DNA of 20,821 nt. Origin: Chloroflexota bacterium. GTDB taxonomy: Bacteria; Chloroflexota; Anaerolineae; Caldilineales; Caldilineaceae. Shown in pieces: positions 1 through 6,821 of this stretch. Position numbers and translations under genes: made by a program. The stretch is from NCBI GenBank assembly GCA_003577005.1, contig QEUW01000085.1, forward strand, positions 1 to 20,821, read 5' to 3'. Positions within the stretch are counted from its first letter, which is position 1. Each line of letters opens with the position of its first letter. The notes beneath the pieces are model-generated. The model saw only the letters and a list, made by a program, of their open reading frames with translations, was not told where the DNA came from and did not search any database.

Positions 1-631
1 GTGGCGGTTCAGATGGAGACGGAGCCAGCCCACGCAGGTTGCCCGCCTTGATCTGCTCATAGAGCGAGCGGGTTTGGGTATCCGGCTCTACGCCAAGTTC
101 CTCGGCCAGGATGCGCCGGCAGGTCTCGAACTGGACCAGGGCGGCACTCCGTTCGCCGCTGAGCGCCAGGGCGGTCATCAACTGGCGATGAGCCTCCTCG
201 CGCCAGGGTTCGAGGGTGAGTTGGCGTTGGGCGTAAGTGCGCGCTCGGGCCAGATCGCCTTGCTGGAGTGCCCGGTCGGTCAGCTTGAAGCAGACATCGA
301 CGGCCAGGTTGTGGACGTGGGCACGACTCTGGCGCAGCCATTCCTCGAACGGTTCACTCTCGCAGGCGAGACCCGCGAGCAGTTCGCCGCGATAGAGCGC
401 AGCCGCCTGCCCCAGCTTGTCATGGTGAATGGACGACAAAAAATCAGCTACGTCGAGTGTGTAGTCACTGTCCGAGTTGAACTGGGCGGTCTGGCGGGTG
501 ACCAGGAGGTAGGGTGGGTCGAGGCCCCCGCGGTCGCCCAGCAGTTTGCGCAACTCGTAGAGGGTTTGCCGGAAGTTGTTCCGGGCCGAGGTTTCGGTGT
601 CGAGCGGCCAAAGAACTGCTGGACTTGCCAT
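1..631 (-). pseudogene. 5'-truncated AfsR/SARP-type regulator (BTAD domain), runs off the window
   Basis: The minus strand stays open from the ATG at 629-631 to the window edge. It encodes a bacterial transcriptional activator (BTAD) domain as in DnrI/AfsR-type regulators. Visible hallmarks are the segment starting LWPLDTETSARNN, then QTLYELRKLLGD, then the helical BTAD core with EPWREEAHRQLM, and the closing ILAEELGVEPD. Family members normally carry about 45-50 more N-terminal residues that complete the winged-helix DNA-binding domain. Here homology begins abruptly at the second half of that domain, and the upstream minus-strand frame (open but unlike the family) lies opposite a methyltransferase remnant. 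The gene has therefore probably lost its start and DNA-binding half. The 3' part, which in many relatives encodes an ATPase/TPR region, lies outside the window. An intact protein restarting at this ATG is possible but would probably not bind DNA normally. Confidence 0.72.
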
Positions 632-1146
632 TAACGTTCGAGACAGGCGATGCGCTAGCACTTGACTTTGCGAACAACACCTTCGATCATTGTCGAATGG
701 AGCGGGTTCTCATGTTCATAGCCGATGCATCGCAGGCGATTGCGGAGATGGTGCGCGTCGTGCGTCCTGGTGGCCGTATCGCGCTTTTTGAGTTTGATCT
801 GGACGCATTTATGATCAACGGCGGCGACAAGATGCTCACCCGCCGTATCGTCCACCTCTTTGCGGACAGTATGCCCAACGGACAACTTGGCCGTCGCTTG
901 CCGTTCCTGTTGCGCGAGGCCGGTTTGACAGAGGTCATCTCTGTCCCATTGCTCTGTGAGCATCCCTTTGTCCATTTTCAGGGCGTCTTTGCGGGAACTG
1001 TGAGTAAAGCTGTGGCCGCCAGTGATCTCTCGCCAGCAGAGGCCGACGCATGGTGGGGAGACCTAAATAATGCTATGACCACCAGTTCCTTCTATGCGGC
1101 CATGCCCGGCTATGTAGTGGCCGGGCTGAAGCAAAGTCCATCGTAA
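622..1146 (+). pseudogene. 5'-truncated class I SAM-dependent methyltransferase remnant
   Basis: The frame from about 622 to the stop at 1144-1146 encodes the C-terminal two thirds of a UbiE-like class I methyltransferase. It has the post-I acidic segment GDALALDF, the motif region DHCRMERVLMFI, and the strong VRPGGRIALFEFD block that follows motif III. The N-terminal SAM-binding glycine loop (GxGxG) is missing. The frame does continue upstream to an ATG at 514, but that part is the antisense of the BTAD gene and shows no methyltransferase features. The natural reading is a 5' deletion or rearrangement whose junction lies at about 613-637. A protein lacking the glycine loop should not bind SAM. 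The substrate of the ancestral enzyme cannot be told. Confidence 0.7.
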
Positions 1147-1322
1147 AAACGCATCGGCGCTAGGACTGGGGACTCCCGCGTCTTTCACTTCTACTCGGCA
1201 GACGGGCCCGATAGTGCCATTGCTGGGCCAAAGCCTGAAATGATCACGGGAGGGCGTGGCCCTCATTACACGCTAAGCGGCACGTCACAACCAGAGCGGT
1301 AGCGTCGCTGCGAATTACCTCC

Positions 1323-1351
1323 TTGACAATTATATCCGTTACGGATATAAT
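1323..1351 (+). promoter_or_regulatory. Near-consensus sigma-70 promoter of the padR gene
   Basis: TTGACA at 1323-1328 is a perfect -35 box and TATAAT at 1346-1351 a perfect -10 box, 17 bp apart. The predicted start of transcription is at about 1358-1359, which is the A of the PadR ATG at 1359, so the mRNA would be leaderless. No Shine-Dalgarno sequence precedes that ATG, in agreement. Confidence 0.85.
1331..1349. promoter_or_regulatory. 19-bp palindromic operator, probable PadR autoregulatory site
   Basis: The arms TATATCCGT and ACGGATATA are exact reverse complements around a single central T. The palindrome fills the spacer and overlaps the first bases of the -10 box. PadR-family dimers bind AT-rich dyads of this kind and commonly repress their own operon, so a repressor bound here would block RNA polymerase. 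The site is seen in the sequence; its binding by the neighbouring PadR is inference. Confidence 0.75.
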
Positions 1352-1358
1352 ATGAGAC

Positions 1359-1718
1359 ATGGCTACAACAGACGCTAACCCACTTACGCCAGCGGTGTTC
1401 CATATTCTCCTGGCGCTCTCGAGCAGAGAACGACATGGCTACGGCATTATGAAACAGGTCGAAGCGGACTCGCAAGGAAAGGTCAAGATGGGACCCGGTA
1501 CGCTTTATGGCTCGCTCAAGCGCATGCTCGATGCTGGACTCGTAAAAGAGAGTGACAAGCGGGTTGACCCAGAGATGGATGATGAGCGTCGCATCTACTA
1601 CCAGATTACAGGTGCTGGCGCAGAGGTGCTGGCGGCAGAACTTGATCGCTATCAACAGATCGTTACATTGGCGCAAGAGCGGAGACTCTTGCCGAGAACC
1701 TCTGCCAGTTATGGATGA
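1359..1718 (+). CDS. PadR-family transcriptional regulator
   Basis: This 119-aa protein is a winged-helix PadR repressor. The diagnostic features are the N-terminal helix LTPAVFHILLAL (residues 9-20), ERHGYGIMKQVE (24-35), the recognition segment GPGTLYGSLKRML (45-57) and the wing residues ERRIYYQIT (76-84). A C-terminal helix (about 85-108) would serve dimerisation. Length and layout fit the short PadR-s2 type. The ATG at 1359 coincides with the predicted transcription start, giving a leaderless message, and a palindromic operator lies inside the promoter. The last 8 bases overlap the start of the membrane-protein gene at 1711, so the two are one operon and probably translationally coupled. 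The usual role of such pairs is a repressor that senses a small molecule or membrane stress; the ligand is unknown. Confidence 0.93.
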   Translation: MATTDANPLTPAVFHILLALSSRERHGYGIMKQVEADSQGKVKMGPGTLYGSLKRMLDAGLVKESDKRVDPEMDDERRIYYQITGAGAEVLAAELDRYQQIVTLAQERRLLPRTSASYG

Positions 1719-2274
1719 CAAAAGAAGCGTTCGTGCCCTCTACAAGAAACTCCTCTCCCTCTATCCACGAGCATTTAGGGAGCAGCTCGGGGAGTCCATG
1801 GAGCAGACGTTCAACGATCTCTGCAACGAACGGCGACAACAGCCAGTGCGAAAATTATTTGGTTTTGTGCTCTGGCTGTTCCTTGAAACTGCCGTTGGGA
1901 TCATCAAAGAACATGTCCGAAGAATCAGACAAGGAGATATGATGAAAGCTATCACTACAGGTCTCAGATCACCGGCGCTCATCAGCTTTATCCTCGTGCT
2001 TCCATTCATGGCGCTGGAAGCCCTGCTCAATCCTGCAAACGCGGGTGGAGCACTTGACTTTTTCCTGTTATTTGGCGTGTTGTGGCTCTTGCCGCTAGTG
2101 TTCATCGTCATCCTGGCCCCGGTCGTGCGTAATGGACGGGCGGGCATCAGCATCATGGCGAATCCGCTGAACCTTTTGCTCAGAGTTGTCTTTTTGGCCC
2201 TCATCGCAACGATGTGGGGAGGTATTCTGCTGGACCAACTTCCTTGTTTTCTGGGTGTTCCAAACTGTGATTAG
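1711..2274 (+). CDS. PadR-associated membrane protein
   Basis: A 187-aa protein begins at the ATG at 1711, overlapping the padR stop by 8 bases. The N-terminal part (residues 7-50) contains YKKLLSLYPRAFREQLGESMEQTF, a cytoplasmic motif often found at the start of membrane proteins encoded next to PadR regulators. Four hydrophobic stretches follow at about 49-65, 89-107, 116-139 and 153-175, with Arg/Lys-rich turns between them (for example RRIRQ near 70-74). The open frame continues upstream to 1552, but that part is the out-of-frame shadow of padR. No transporter ATPase or catalytic motif is visible. It is presumably the main regulated product of the padR operon; its function is unknown. Confidence 0.85.
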   Translation: MDDKRSVRALYKKLLSLYPRAFREQLGESMEQTFNDLCNERRQQPVRKLFGFVLWLFLETAVGIIKEHVRRIRQGDMMKAITTGLRSPALISFILVLPFMALEALLNPANAGGALDFFLLFGVLWLLPLVFIVILAPVVRNGRAGISIMANPLNLLLRVVFLALIATMWGGILLDQLPCFLGVPNCD

Positions 2275-2454
2275 GGCGAGTTGGGCAGGCGCTGAGTTGC
2301 GTTTTGCGATCTTGGTAGCCCATCGAACTAGGATGTAAGCTCACTACGTCTAGTATTACACAGTCAGGGAATGACGTGACGTCAATGAGTTGCCGACACT
2401 AATTCAAAATCCGGTTGTCCACTTTGGGCAGAAGGATCTAGAAAGGAGCGCTCG

Positions 2455-2784
2455 ATGGCCTACTATCTCGTGCGAGCTAGACCCAAAACCGAGTTGCTGG
2501 GCGAACTGGCGGACAAGTTGAAGGAGAACGCATTTTTGCACCTGCGCCCGTTTGGCCAATCGTTGAGTCAAGGATTAAACAGTGCTCGCTGGGAAAGCGA
2601 TGGTGTCGCCATCTGGGAAGAAGAAGACTACTGCTCACCACCGCTGGCGATGGAACGGGCGGCGGTGCTCGACCGCTATTTTGACGAGATCACAGTGGAA
2701 CGGGTGGCGCGCGATGAAGGCTGGGCACGCGTTGCCACGTTGCCGCTGGTTTTTCCCGACATCGCTCAGCCGACAAGTCAGTGA
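2455..2784 (+). CDS. Small conserved-looking hypothetical protein
   Basis: A 109-aa soluble protein preceded by a good ribosome binding site, AAAGGAG at 2442-2448, six bases before the ATG. It opens with YYLVRARPKTELLGEL and its centre carries IWEEEDYCSPPLAMERAAVLDRYFD, a charged patch that looks like the conserved core. I do not recognise a named domain or catalytic motif. It has neither a signal peptide nor a membrane segment. It is separated from the PadR operon by 180 bp and from the caspase gene, which converges on it, by a strong hairpin. Its final Gln codon and TGA stop (2779-2784) form the first six bases of that hairpin, suggesting that a repeat insertion reset the end of the protein. 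Coding is well supported; the role is unknown. Confidence 0.75.
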   Translation: MAYYLVRARPKTELLGELADKLKENAFLHLRPFGQSLSQGLNSARWESDGVAIWEEEDYCSPPLAMERAAVLDRYFDEITVERVARDEGWARVATLPLVFPDIAQPTSQ

Positions 2785-2833
2785 ACAGTGGTCAGGGGTT
2801 CAGTGTTTACTGATCCCTGACCACTGTTCACTG
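2779..2833. repeat. Perfect 19-bp inverted repeat forming a 55-nt hairpin; possible bidirectional terminator
   Basis: The arms 2779-2797 (starting CAGTGAACAGTGG) and 2815-2833 are exact reverse complements, with a 17-nt loop. The loop contains a further small dyad, TCAGT at 2800-2804 with ACTGA at 2809-2813. It sits exactly between two convergent genes, includes the stop of the left one, and ends 11 bases before the stop of the right one. There is no clear T-run, so it may be a Rho-independent-like bidirectional terminator, a dispersed palindromic repeat, or both. Confidence 0.85.
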
Positions 2834-2844
2834 ACCACTATTAC

Positions 2845-5800
2845 TTACTCGCCCTTCAGCCACGCTACAAACTGCTCGTGCGATTGCTTGTTCGAGAAAT
2901 ACTCGAAATGGTTGCAGGCGAGTTCGCGCGTCTTGAGCAGCTCGGCGGGGTAGTGGCCGTTACGTATCCCCAACATGCTCCGCACGTTGATGACCATATC
3001 GTGCTGGTCGCCAAAGATCAGGTCGAGCGTGGCGTCAGCCAGCCGCATCACCTTGTGTTGCAGACGCCGCCAGGCAGCGGCATCGATCTGGGGCGGCTTG
3101 TCGTTGCGCCCGGCGAGGATAAAATAGGGGGTTGTCACGGGCTTGGTCGTCAGGTTGAGGTCGCTCAAAAACTGGGATGCCGGGCGCAGATCGTCGGGGC
3201 CGACAGCATCATCCACGGCCTTATTCAGGACCCAGCCGGCCAGGGCCGCAGGTGGCAACGACGCCCACGAGCCGTTGAGCGCTAGCGTGCTGACCCAGGG
3301 AATAAGCCGCTTCACATCGGCCAGACGGGTGCCCTGGTTGGGTGGCCCGGCCAGAAAACAGCGATCCACAAACTGGTTGCCGCCCCACAGTTCCACCATT
3401 GCCCGCGCCACCAGCGTGCCCATGCTGTGAGCAAACACATCGAGCGTGCGGCCGTCGTCCGGGCCAAAGCCGGCTGCTCGCAGCGCATCAGCCAGGATGC
3501 GCCCGTTTTCCGAGATGCGCGTGTTGAAACTTTCGTAGTCAAAGGCCAGGATGTGGTCGTAGCCCACGTCATTGCGGGCCAGGTGATTGGCCACCCAGTC
3601 GGCGATAGCTGTGGAGATATCGGTAAAACCATGCACAACCAGCGCCACTCGTGCGTTGGTTTTGAACTGGTTGCCCTTGACTGGTCCGTAGCGTAACTCC
3701 CCCAGGGGAACCGGGCGAGCCTGTTCTCCCGGCTGTAACGGTTTGGCGCCCAGATCGGCTGCCGCCACCGCCTGTACCTGGTGCAACCCCAGCGTCGGAT
3801 CTTCTTTTTTGAGCAATTTATAGAGATAGAGCTTTACAGTCCGCCCCACATCGCGGGTGGTGCGCAGCGGCTGCACATCGGCCTCATCCAGGGAAGGCAG
3901 CCATTCGACGTGGACCGTCTGCTCATCGTCTTCAGTGCGGCCAACCGGGTAGAAGAAGCTGCCATCGTAGGCAATTGCCAGCGCACCGGCAGCATCAGCA
4001 TCTGGCTCCCAGTTGATGTGAATATCGAGCGGAGTAAGCGGGGTCACCGCCTGCCGCGCTTGATCGTCGGCGTCGATCTCGATGAGCGCGCCGGGGGTGC
4101 CGGCGGAGCGCGTCGAGCCGATGGGCAGCGGCTGGAACCAGTCGGGGAGGGCCGCGAGACCGGGTGGCGGTTCCAGATCGGTTGTTTCGCCGCCGGCTGC
4201 ACGGGTGCTCTGTGTGGCGGTCAGGACGCGCACCTTGCCCGCAAACCCCGGTGGTGGTTCAAACGCAATAGCCTGCGCGGCAAGCTGTGTCCGCGTTCCC
4301 CCTTGTAGCGTGCGCTCGGTGTCGCTCGTTTTGCGAACGGTAGTCACCACAACCTCAGCCGTCGTCCACTCGTCGGCGACCGAGGCGCGCGGCGGGCCAT
4401 AGGCGCGCGTCTTGCCGCCGTTCATGGCCTGGGCCAACAGCTGATCCAGCGCCGAGGCGGGTTGGTCGGCGCTGCGAGCCGCACTGCGCGTCTGGAACGG
4501 GCTTTTAAGCGGGCCTTGCTCCAATACCTCGAAGTTGGTATCGGCCACTGTAGCAATCACCTTAAAGATCTCCTTGGCCTCGGCAAGGTCGTCGGCGAGG
4601 AAGGCCTCGAGTTGCTCGTTGCGCTTGGCCGAAAGGCCAAAGGAAAAGGTGGTGCCGGCCTGCACCGGCTCGTGGGCGCCTTTAATTTGAGGGTATAACT
4701 GCTCGACCTCCCACTTGGGGCCAAAGTCAAAGAGCGCCACATAAAGGGGTAGGTCGCTGTGGTTGCCGATTTCAAAGACCACTCGCTCCCCCGTCTCGAT
4801 GACTGTCCCGCCCTCGGCCGCGCGGGGAAACTCTTCCATCTTGGGTTGCTGGGTGGCGGGGTCGAAGACAAGTTTCTTGACCGCCAGCGTCACCTTGCCG
4901 GCCAGTTCGGAGCCGGGGGCGGCGTTGCGCAGATTGAGCGCATTGCGATAGCGCGCCAGATGCGCCAGGTCTTCGGCCAGCCCATCCAGGTCGTCCGTGG
5001 CAAAGGGCGCCACGAGCAGGGCGCCGGTGCTATCTTGAATTTCTAAGCGCTCCTTGCGCAGCGCCACGCGAAAATCGGCCGCCCCCTCGTCCACCACCTG
5101 CACATAGGGTGAAACATCCTCGTGCCCTACTGGGGCCTGGGGGCCCAGGCGGGCGGAGACCGCAGCGTGGAGCCCAGCGTCGGGGATGTCGAGCACCACT
5201 TTGCGCTGCATGTCGCCCTGGTTGATCCGGTGGACCACGGCGCGGGCATAGAGCGGGACGGCGACGCCCGCCTCGACCGTCTGGCAGCCGCTGCGGACCG
5301 CGCCTTCTTCTACGACCTCCAGCGTGGCAATGGGGGCGCCAGCGCCTTCAAGGGTGCGTGTTTCAGGCGGGTAGACCTTGAGCTGGCTGCCTTCGGCCAA
5401 CCCGTGCGCCACACCGCCATCGATCCAGTGAAAGCCGCCGCTCTGCTCTACCACGGCAAAAAAGAGGTCACGCTGCGGGCGGATGCCGCCAAAGAGTTCG
5501 CGGTCGATATCCCCTTCGCACTGGGGTGTCTGGTTGCGATAGCGGCTGTTGACCTGAGCGCGCACCCGCTCGTGCAGTTCGCGATAGGTGAGCGGCCTAT
5601 CAAGCCCCATCTGCAAGAGTTCCAGACCCATAAAATAACTCATCGCCCCGCGCCAGTGGGAAGCGCCCATATCTCGCACGCTGTACTCGTTGGATTCCTC
5701 CAGATCGCGGCAGCCGGCGAGCAAGACGTGCTTGCCTCCCACCTCCCAGTTGGCGCCGCCGACACTGCGTGTCTGGGGACCGCGCAACGCAACGGGGCGG

Positions 5801-6366
5801 CGTTTGGGCTGCGGTCGCAGATCGGGTGGGCAGCGGCGCGTCTGCGCCACCGTCTCGGCAATATCGCGCGTGCCGGAGCCGGAGTGGCAACAGTCGAGAA
5901 TGATGGTGACGTTGTCGCTGTACCGGTTGAGCTCCTCGATAAGTTGACCCAATTCCCAATCCTTGATGTCATAGACGCCGGGGGTGCGGCTATCGTAGGG
6001 AACGAGCGTCTCGTCAAATCCATCGGGTTCGGCGCCGGTTTCGTCGCGCGCCTGCGAGCCGTGGCCGCTGAAATGGAAGAGAAAGGCAGGGGGTGGGTCG
6101 GCGGGCTCTTGATCGCCAGCGGCCTCCTTCCACTTTTTGGCGTTGCCGATCAAGTGATCGCGAAAAGCCCGTTTGATCGCCTGGTGTTTGGCCTGTTTGT
6201 TGGTCAACGTGCGGATATTTGTCACCGGTACGCCGTACCTTGCCTTCAGCACCTGTTCCAGCGCCTGGACATCGTTGACACACCCGCGCAACGAGCGCAT
6301 CCGACCGGCCGGGTCGTAGTTGTCGATACCGATCAGCAGTGCAAAGAGGGTTGGGGAGCCATTCAT
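2845..6366 (-). CDS. Caspase (peptidase C14) - alpha/beta-hydrolase (lipase-like) fusion protein
   Basis: This 1173-aa protein has a caspase-fold protease domain at about residues 6-295. The catalytic His is 102 in FHFSGHGSQ and the Cys is 160 in ILDCCHSGSG; DGFDETLVPYD (115-125) resembles the metacaspase/orthocaspase pocket that favours basic residues. Residues 300-610 are beta-rich, including LYVALFDFGPKWEVEQLYP (541-559), like the DUF4384-type regions found after bacterial caspases. Low-complexity linkers rich in Arg, Ser and Pro follow (about 620-765). The C-terminal 905-1173 is an alpha/beta-hydrolase: VALVVHGF (907-914), nucleophile Ser981 in FAHSMGTL, and candidate Asp1089 and His1122. 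No signal peptide or membrane segment is seen, so it is probably cytoplasmic. An AGGA sequence lies about nine bases before the ATG. It lies downstream of two CHAT genes on the same strand. The inferred role is a protease-regulated lipase effector; the substrates are unknown. Confidence 0.9.
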   Translation of the reverse strand: MNGSPTLFALLIGIDNYDPAGRMRSLRGCVNDVQALEQVLKARYGVPVTNIRTLTNKQAKHQAIKRAFRDHLIGNAKKWKEAAGDQEPADPPPAFLFHFSGHGSQARDETGAEPDGFDETLVPYDSRTPGVYDIKDWELGQLIEELNRYSDNVTIILDCCHSGSGTRDIAETVAQTRRCPPDLRPQPKRRPVALRGPQTRSVGGANWEVGGKHVLLAGCRDLEESNEYSVRDMGASHWRGAMSYFMGLELLQMGLDRPLTYRELHERVRAQVNSRYRNQTPQCEGDIDRELFGGIRPQRDLFFAVVEQSGGFHWIDGGVAHGLAEGSQLKVYPPETRTLEGAGAPIATLEVVEEGAVRSGCQTVEAGVAVPLYARAVVHRINQGDMQRKVVLDIPDAGLHAAVSARLGPQAPVGHEDVSPYVQVVDEGAADFRVALRKERLEIQDSTGALLVAPFATDDLDGLAEDLAHLARYRNALNLRNAAPGSELAGKVTLAVKKLVFDPATQQPKMEEFPRAAEGGTVIETGERVVFEIGNHSDLPLYVALFDFGPKWEVEQLYPQIKGAHEPVQAGTTFSFGLSAKRNEQLEAFLADDLAEAKEIFKVIATVADTNFEVLEQGPLKSPFQTRSAARSADQPASALDQLLAQAMNGGKTRAYGPPRASVADEWTTAEVVVTTVRKTSDTERTLQGGTRTQLAAQAIAFEPPPGFAGKVRVLTATQSTRAAGGETTDLEPPPGLAALPDWFQPLPIGSTRSAGTPGALIEIDADDQARQAVTPLTPLDIHINWEPDADAAGALAIAYDGSFFYPVGRTEDDEQTVHVEWLPSLDEADVQPLRTTRDVGRTVKLYLYKLLKKEDPTLGLHQVQAVAAADLGAKPLQPGEQARPVPLGELRYGPVKGNQFKTNARVALVVHGFTDISTAIADWVANHLARNDVGYDHILAFDYESFNTRISENGRILADALRAAGFGPDDGRTLDVFAHSMGTLVARAMVELWGGNQFVDRCFLAGPPNQGTRLADVKRLIPWVSTLALNGSWASLPPAALAGWVLNKAVDDAVGPDDLRPASQFLSDLNLTTKPVTTPYFILAGRNDKPPQIDAAAWRRLQHKVMRLADATLDLIFGDQHDMVINVRSMLGIRNGHYPAELLKTRELACNHFEYFSNKQSHEQFVAWLKGE

Positions 6367-6561
6367 TGGATTGTTCCTGAATTGATGGACGGAAGTGGGA
6401 ATGATCTGTTGTTTCTTGTAGACAGGTCATTGCTACCTTGTAAGTTGGCGGTTGTGCTCTGCCCAGAGCTAACTAAAAACCCTGTCTACCTATCTGCGAA
6501 ACTTCGTTAACGCTGAACATATCTAGCACGACAACGAGACTTTGGCGATTGTCGCTGCCCA

Positions 6562-6627
6562 GACCTCCGGGAGGTGACCACAAATCGTCTGGTCAAGAAA
6601 GTTGGTTCCGGTCACTTCCCGGAGGTC
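6562..6627. repeat. 18-bp inverted repeat, each arm itself partly palindromic
   Basis: GACCTCCGGGAGGTGACC at 6562-6579 pairs with 6610-6627 with one mismatch (17 of 18), leaving a 30-nt loop. The inner ACCTCCGGGAGGT of the left arm is also self-complementary. Read on the minus strand it could act as a transcription attenuator upstream of the caspase gene; a dispersed repeat is equally possible. Confidence 0.75.
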
Positions 6628-6669
6628 GGATTGGGGCCGTCACATGTCGCATTAAGTCTCGTTGTTGTG

Positions 6670-6821
6670 CTAGGTTCTGTTGACATTTGTGTTGCAGCGA
6701 TTGGTTCGACCGGAACTGCAACCGTGCGTTGCACCGGTAAGGTGCGATGCCGTGCTAGGTGCAACGCACTTTTCAAGTGCATCGCACCGCTTGGACAGGC
6801 TAAAATGTTAACAGAACCTAG
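6670..6821. mobile_element. 152-bp MITE-like element with 19-bp terminal inverted repeats
   Basis: The ends CTAGGTTCTGTTGACATTT (6670-6688) and its near-exact reverse complement at 6803-6821 match in 18 of 19 positions. Each outermost end is CTAG, which could be a 4-bp target duplication of the kind reported for parts of the IS5 family. There is no transposase inside, so it would need one in trans. The right end supplies the TAG stop of the neighbouring CHAT gene. The interior contains a 31-nt hairpin found elsewhere in the window. Which IS family it belongs to is inference. Confidence 0.65.
6758..6788. repeat. 31-nt palindromic repeat, copy 1
   Basis: GGTGCAACGCAC and GTGCATCGCACC are separated by seven bases. 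The sequence is identical over all 31 nt to the copy at 19401-19431. Read on the minus strand, the 12-bp stem is complete if two G-U pairs are allowed. It lies inside the 6670-6821 element. Confidence 0.85.

Larger units (their letters stand above)
6367..6817. other. 450-bp intergenic region filled with repeats, between CHAT and caspase genes
   Basis: No convincing gene is present. From left to right it holds a 9-bp inverted repeat (GTAGACAGG at 6418-6426 with CCTGTCTAC at 6481-6489), an 18-bp inverted repeat at 6562-6627, and a 152-bp element with terminal inverted repeats at 6670-6821 that carries a 31-nt hairpin. I could not identify a convincing minus-strand promoter for the caspase gene, so whether that gene is read through from the CHAT genes or has its own promoter is open. 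Confidence 0.6.

Noticed and set aside
514..630. N-terminal extension of the methyltransferase frame from the ATG at 514
   Set aside because: This part is antisense to the BTAD coding sequence and shows no methyltransferase motif; the gene is better seen as truncated.
1266..1721. Minus-strand 151-codon frame opposite padR
   Set aside because: It is the antisense shadow of the confident padR gene and covers its promoter.
5122..6510. A 462-codon plus-strand open frame opposite the caspase gene
   Set aside because: It is antisense to the well-supported caspase domain, has no recognisable domain, and arises from the high GC third positions of the real gene.
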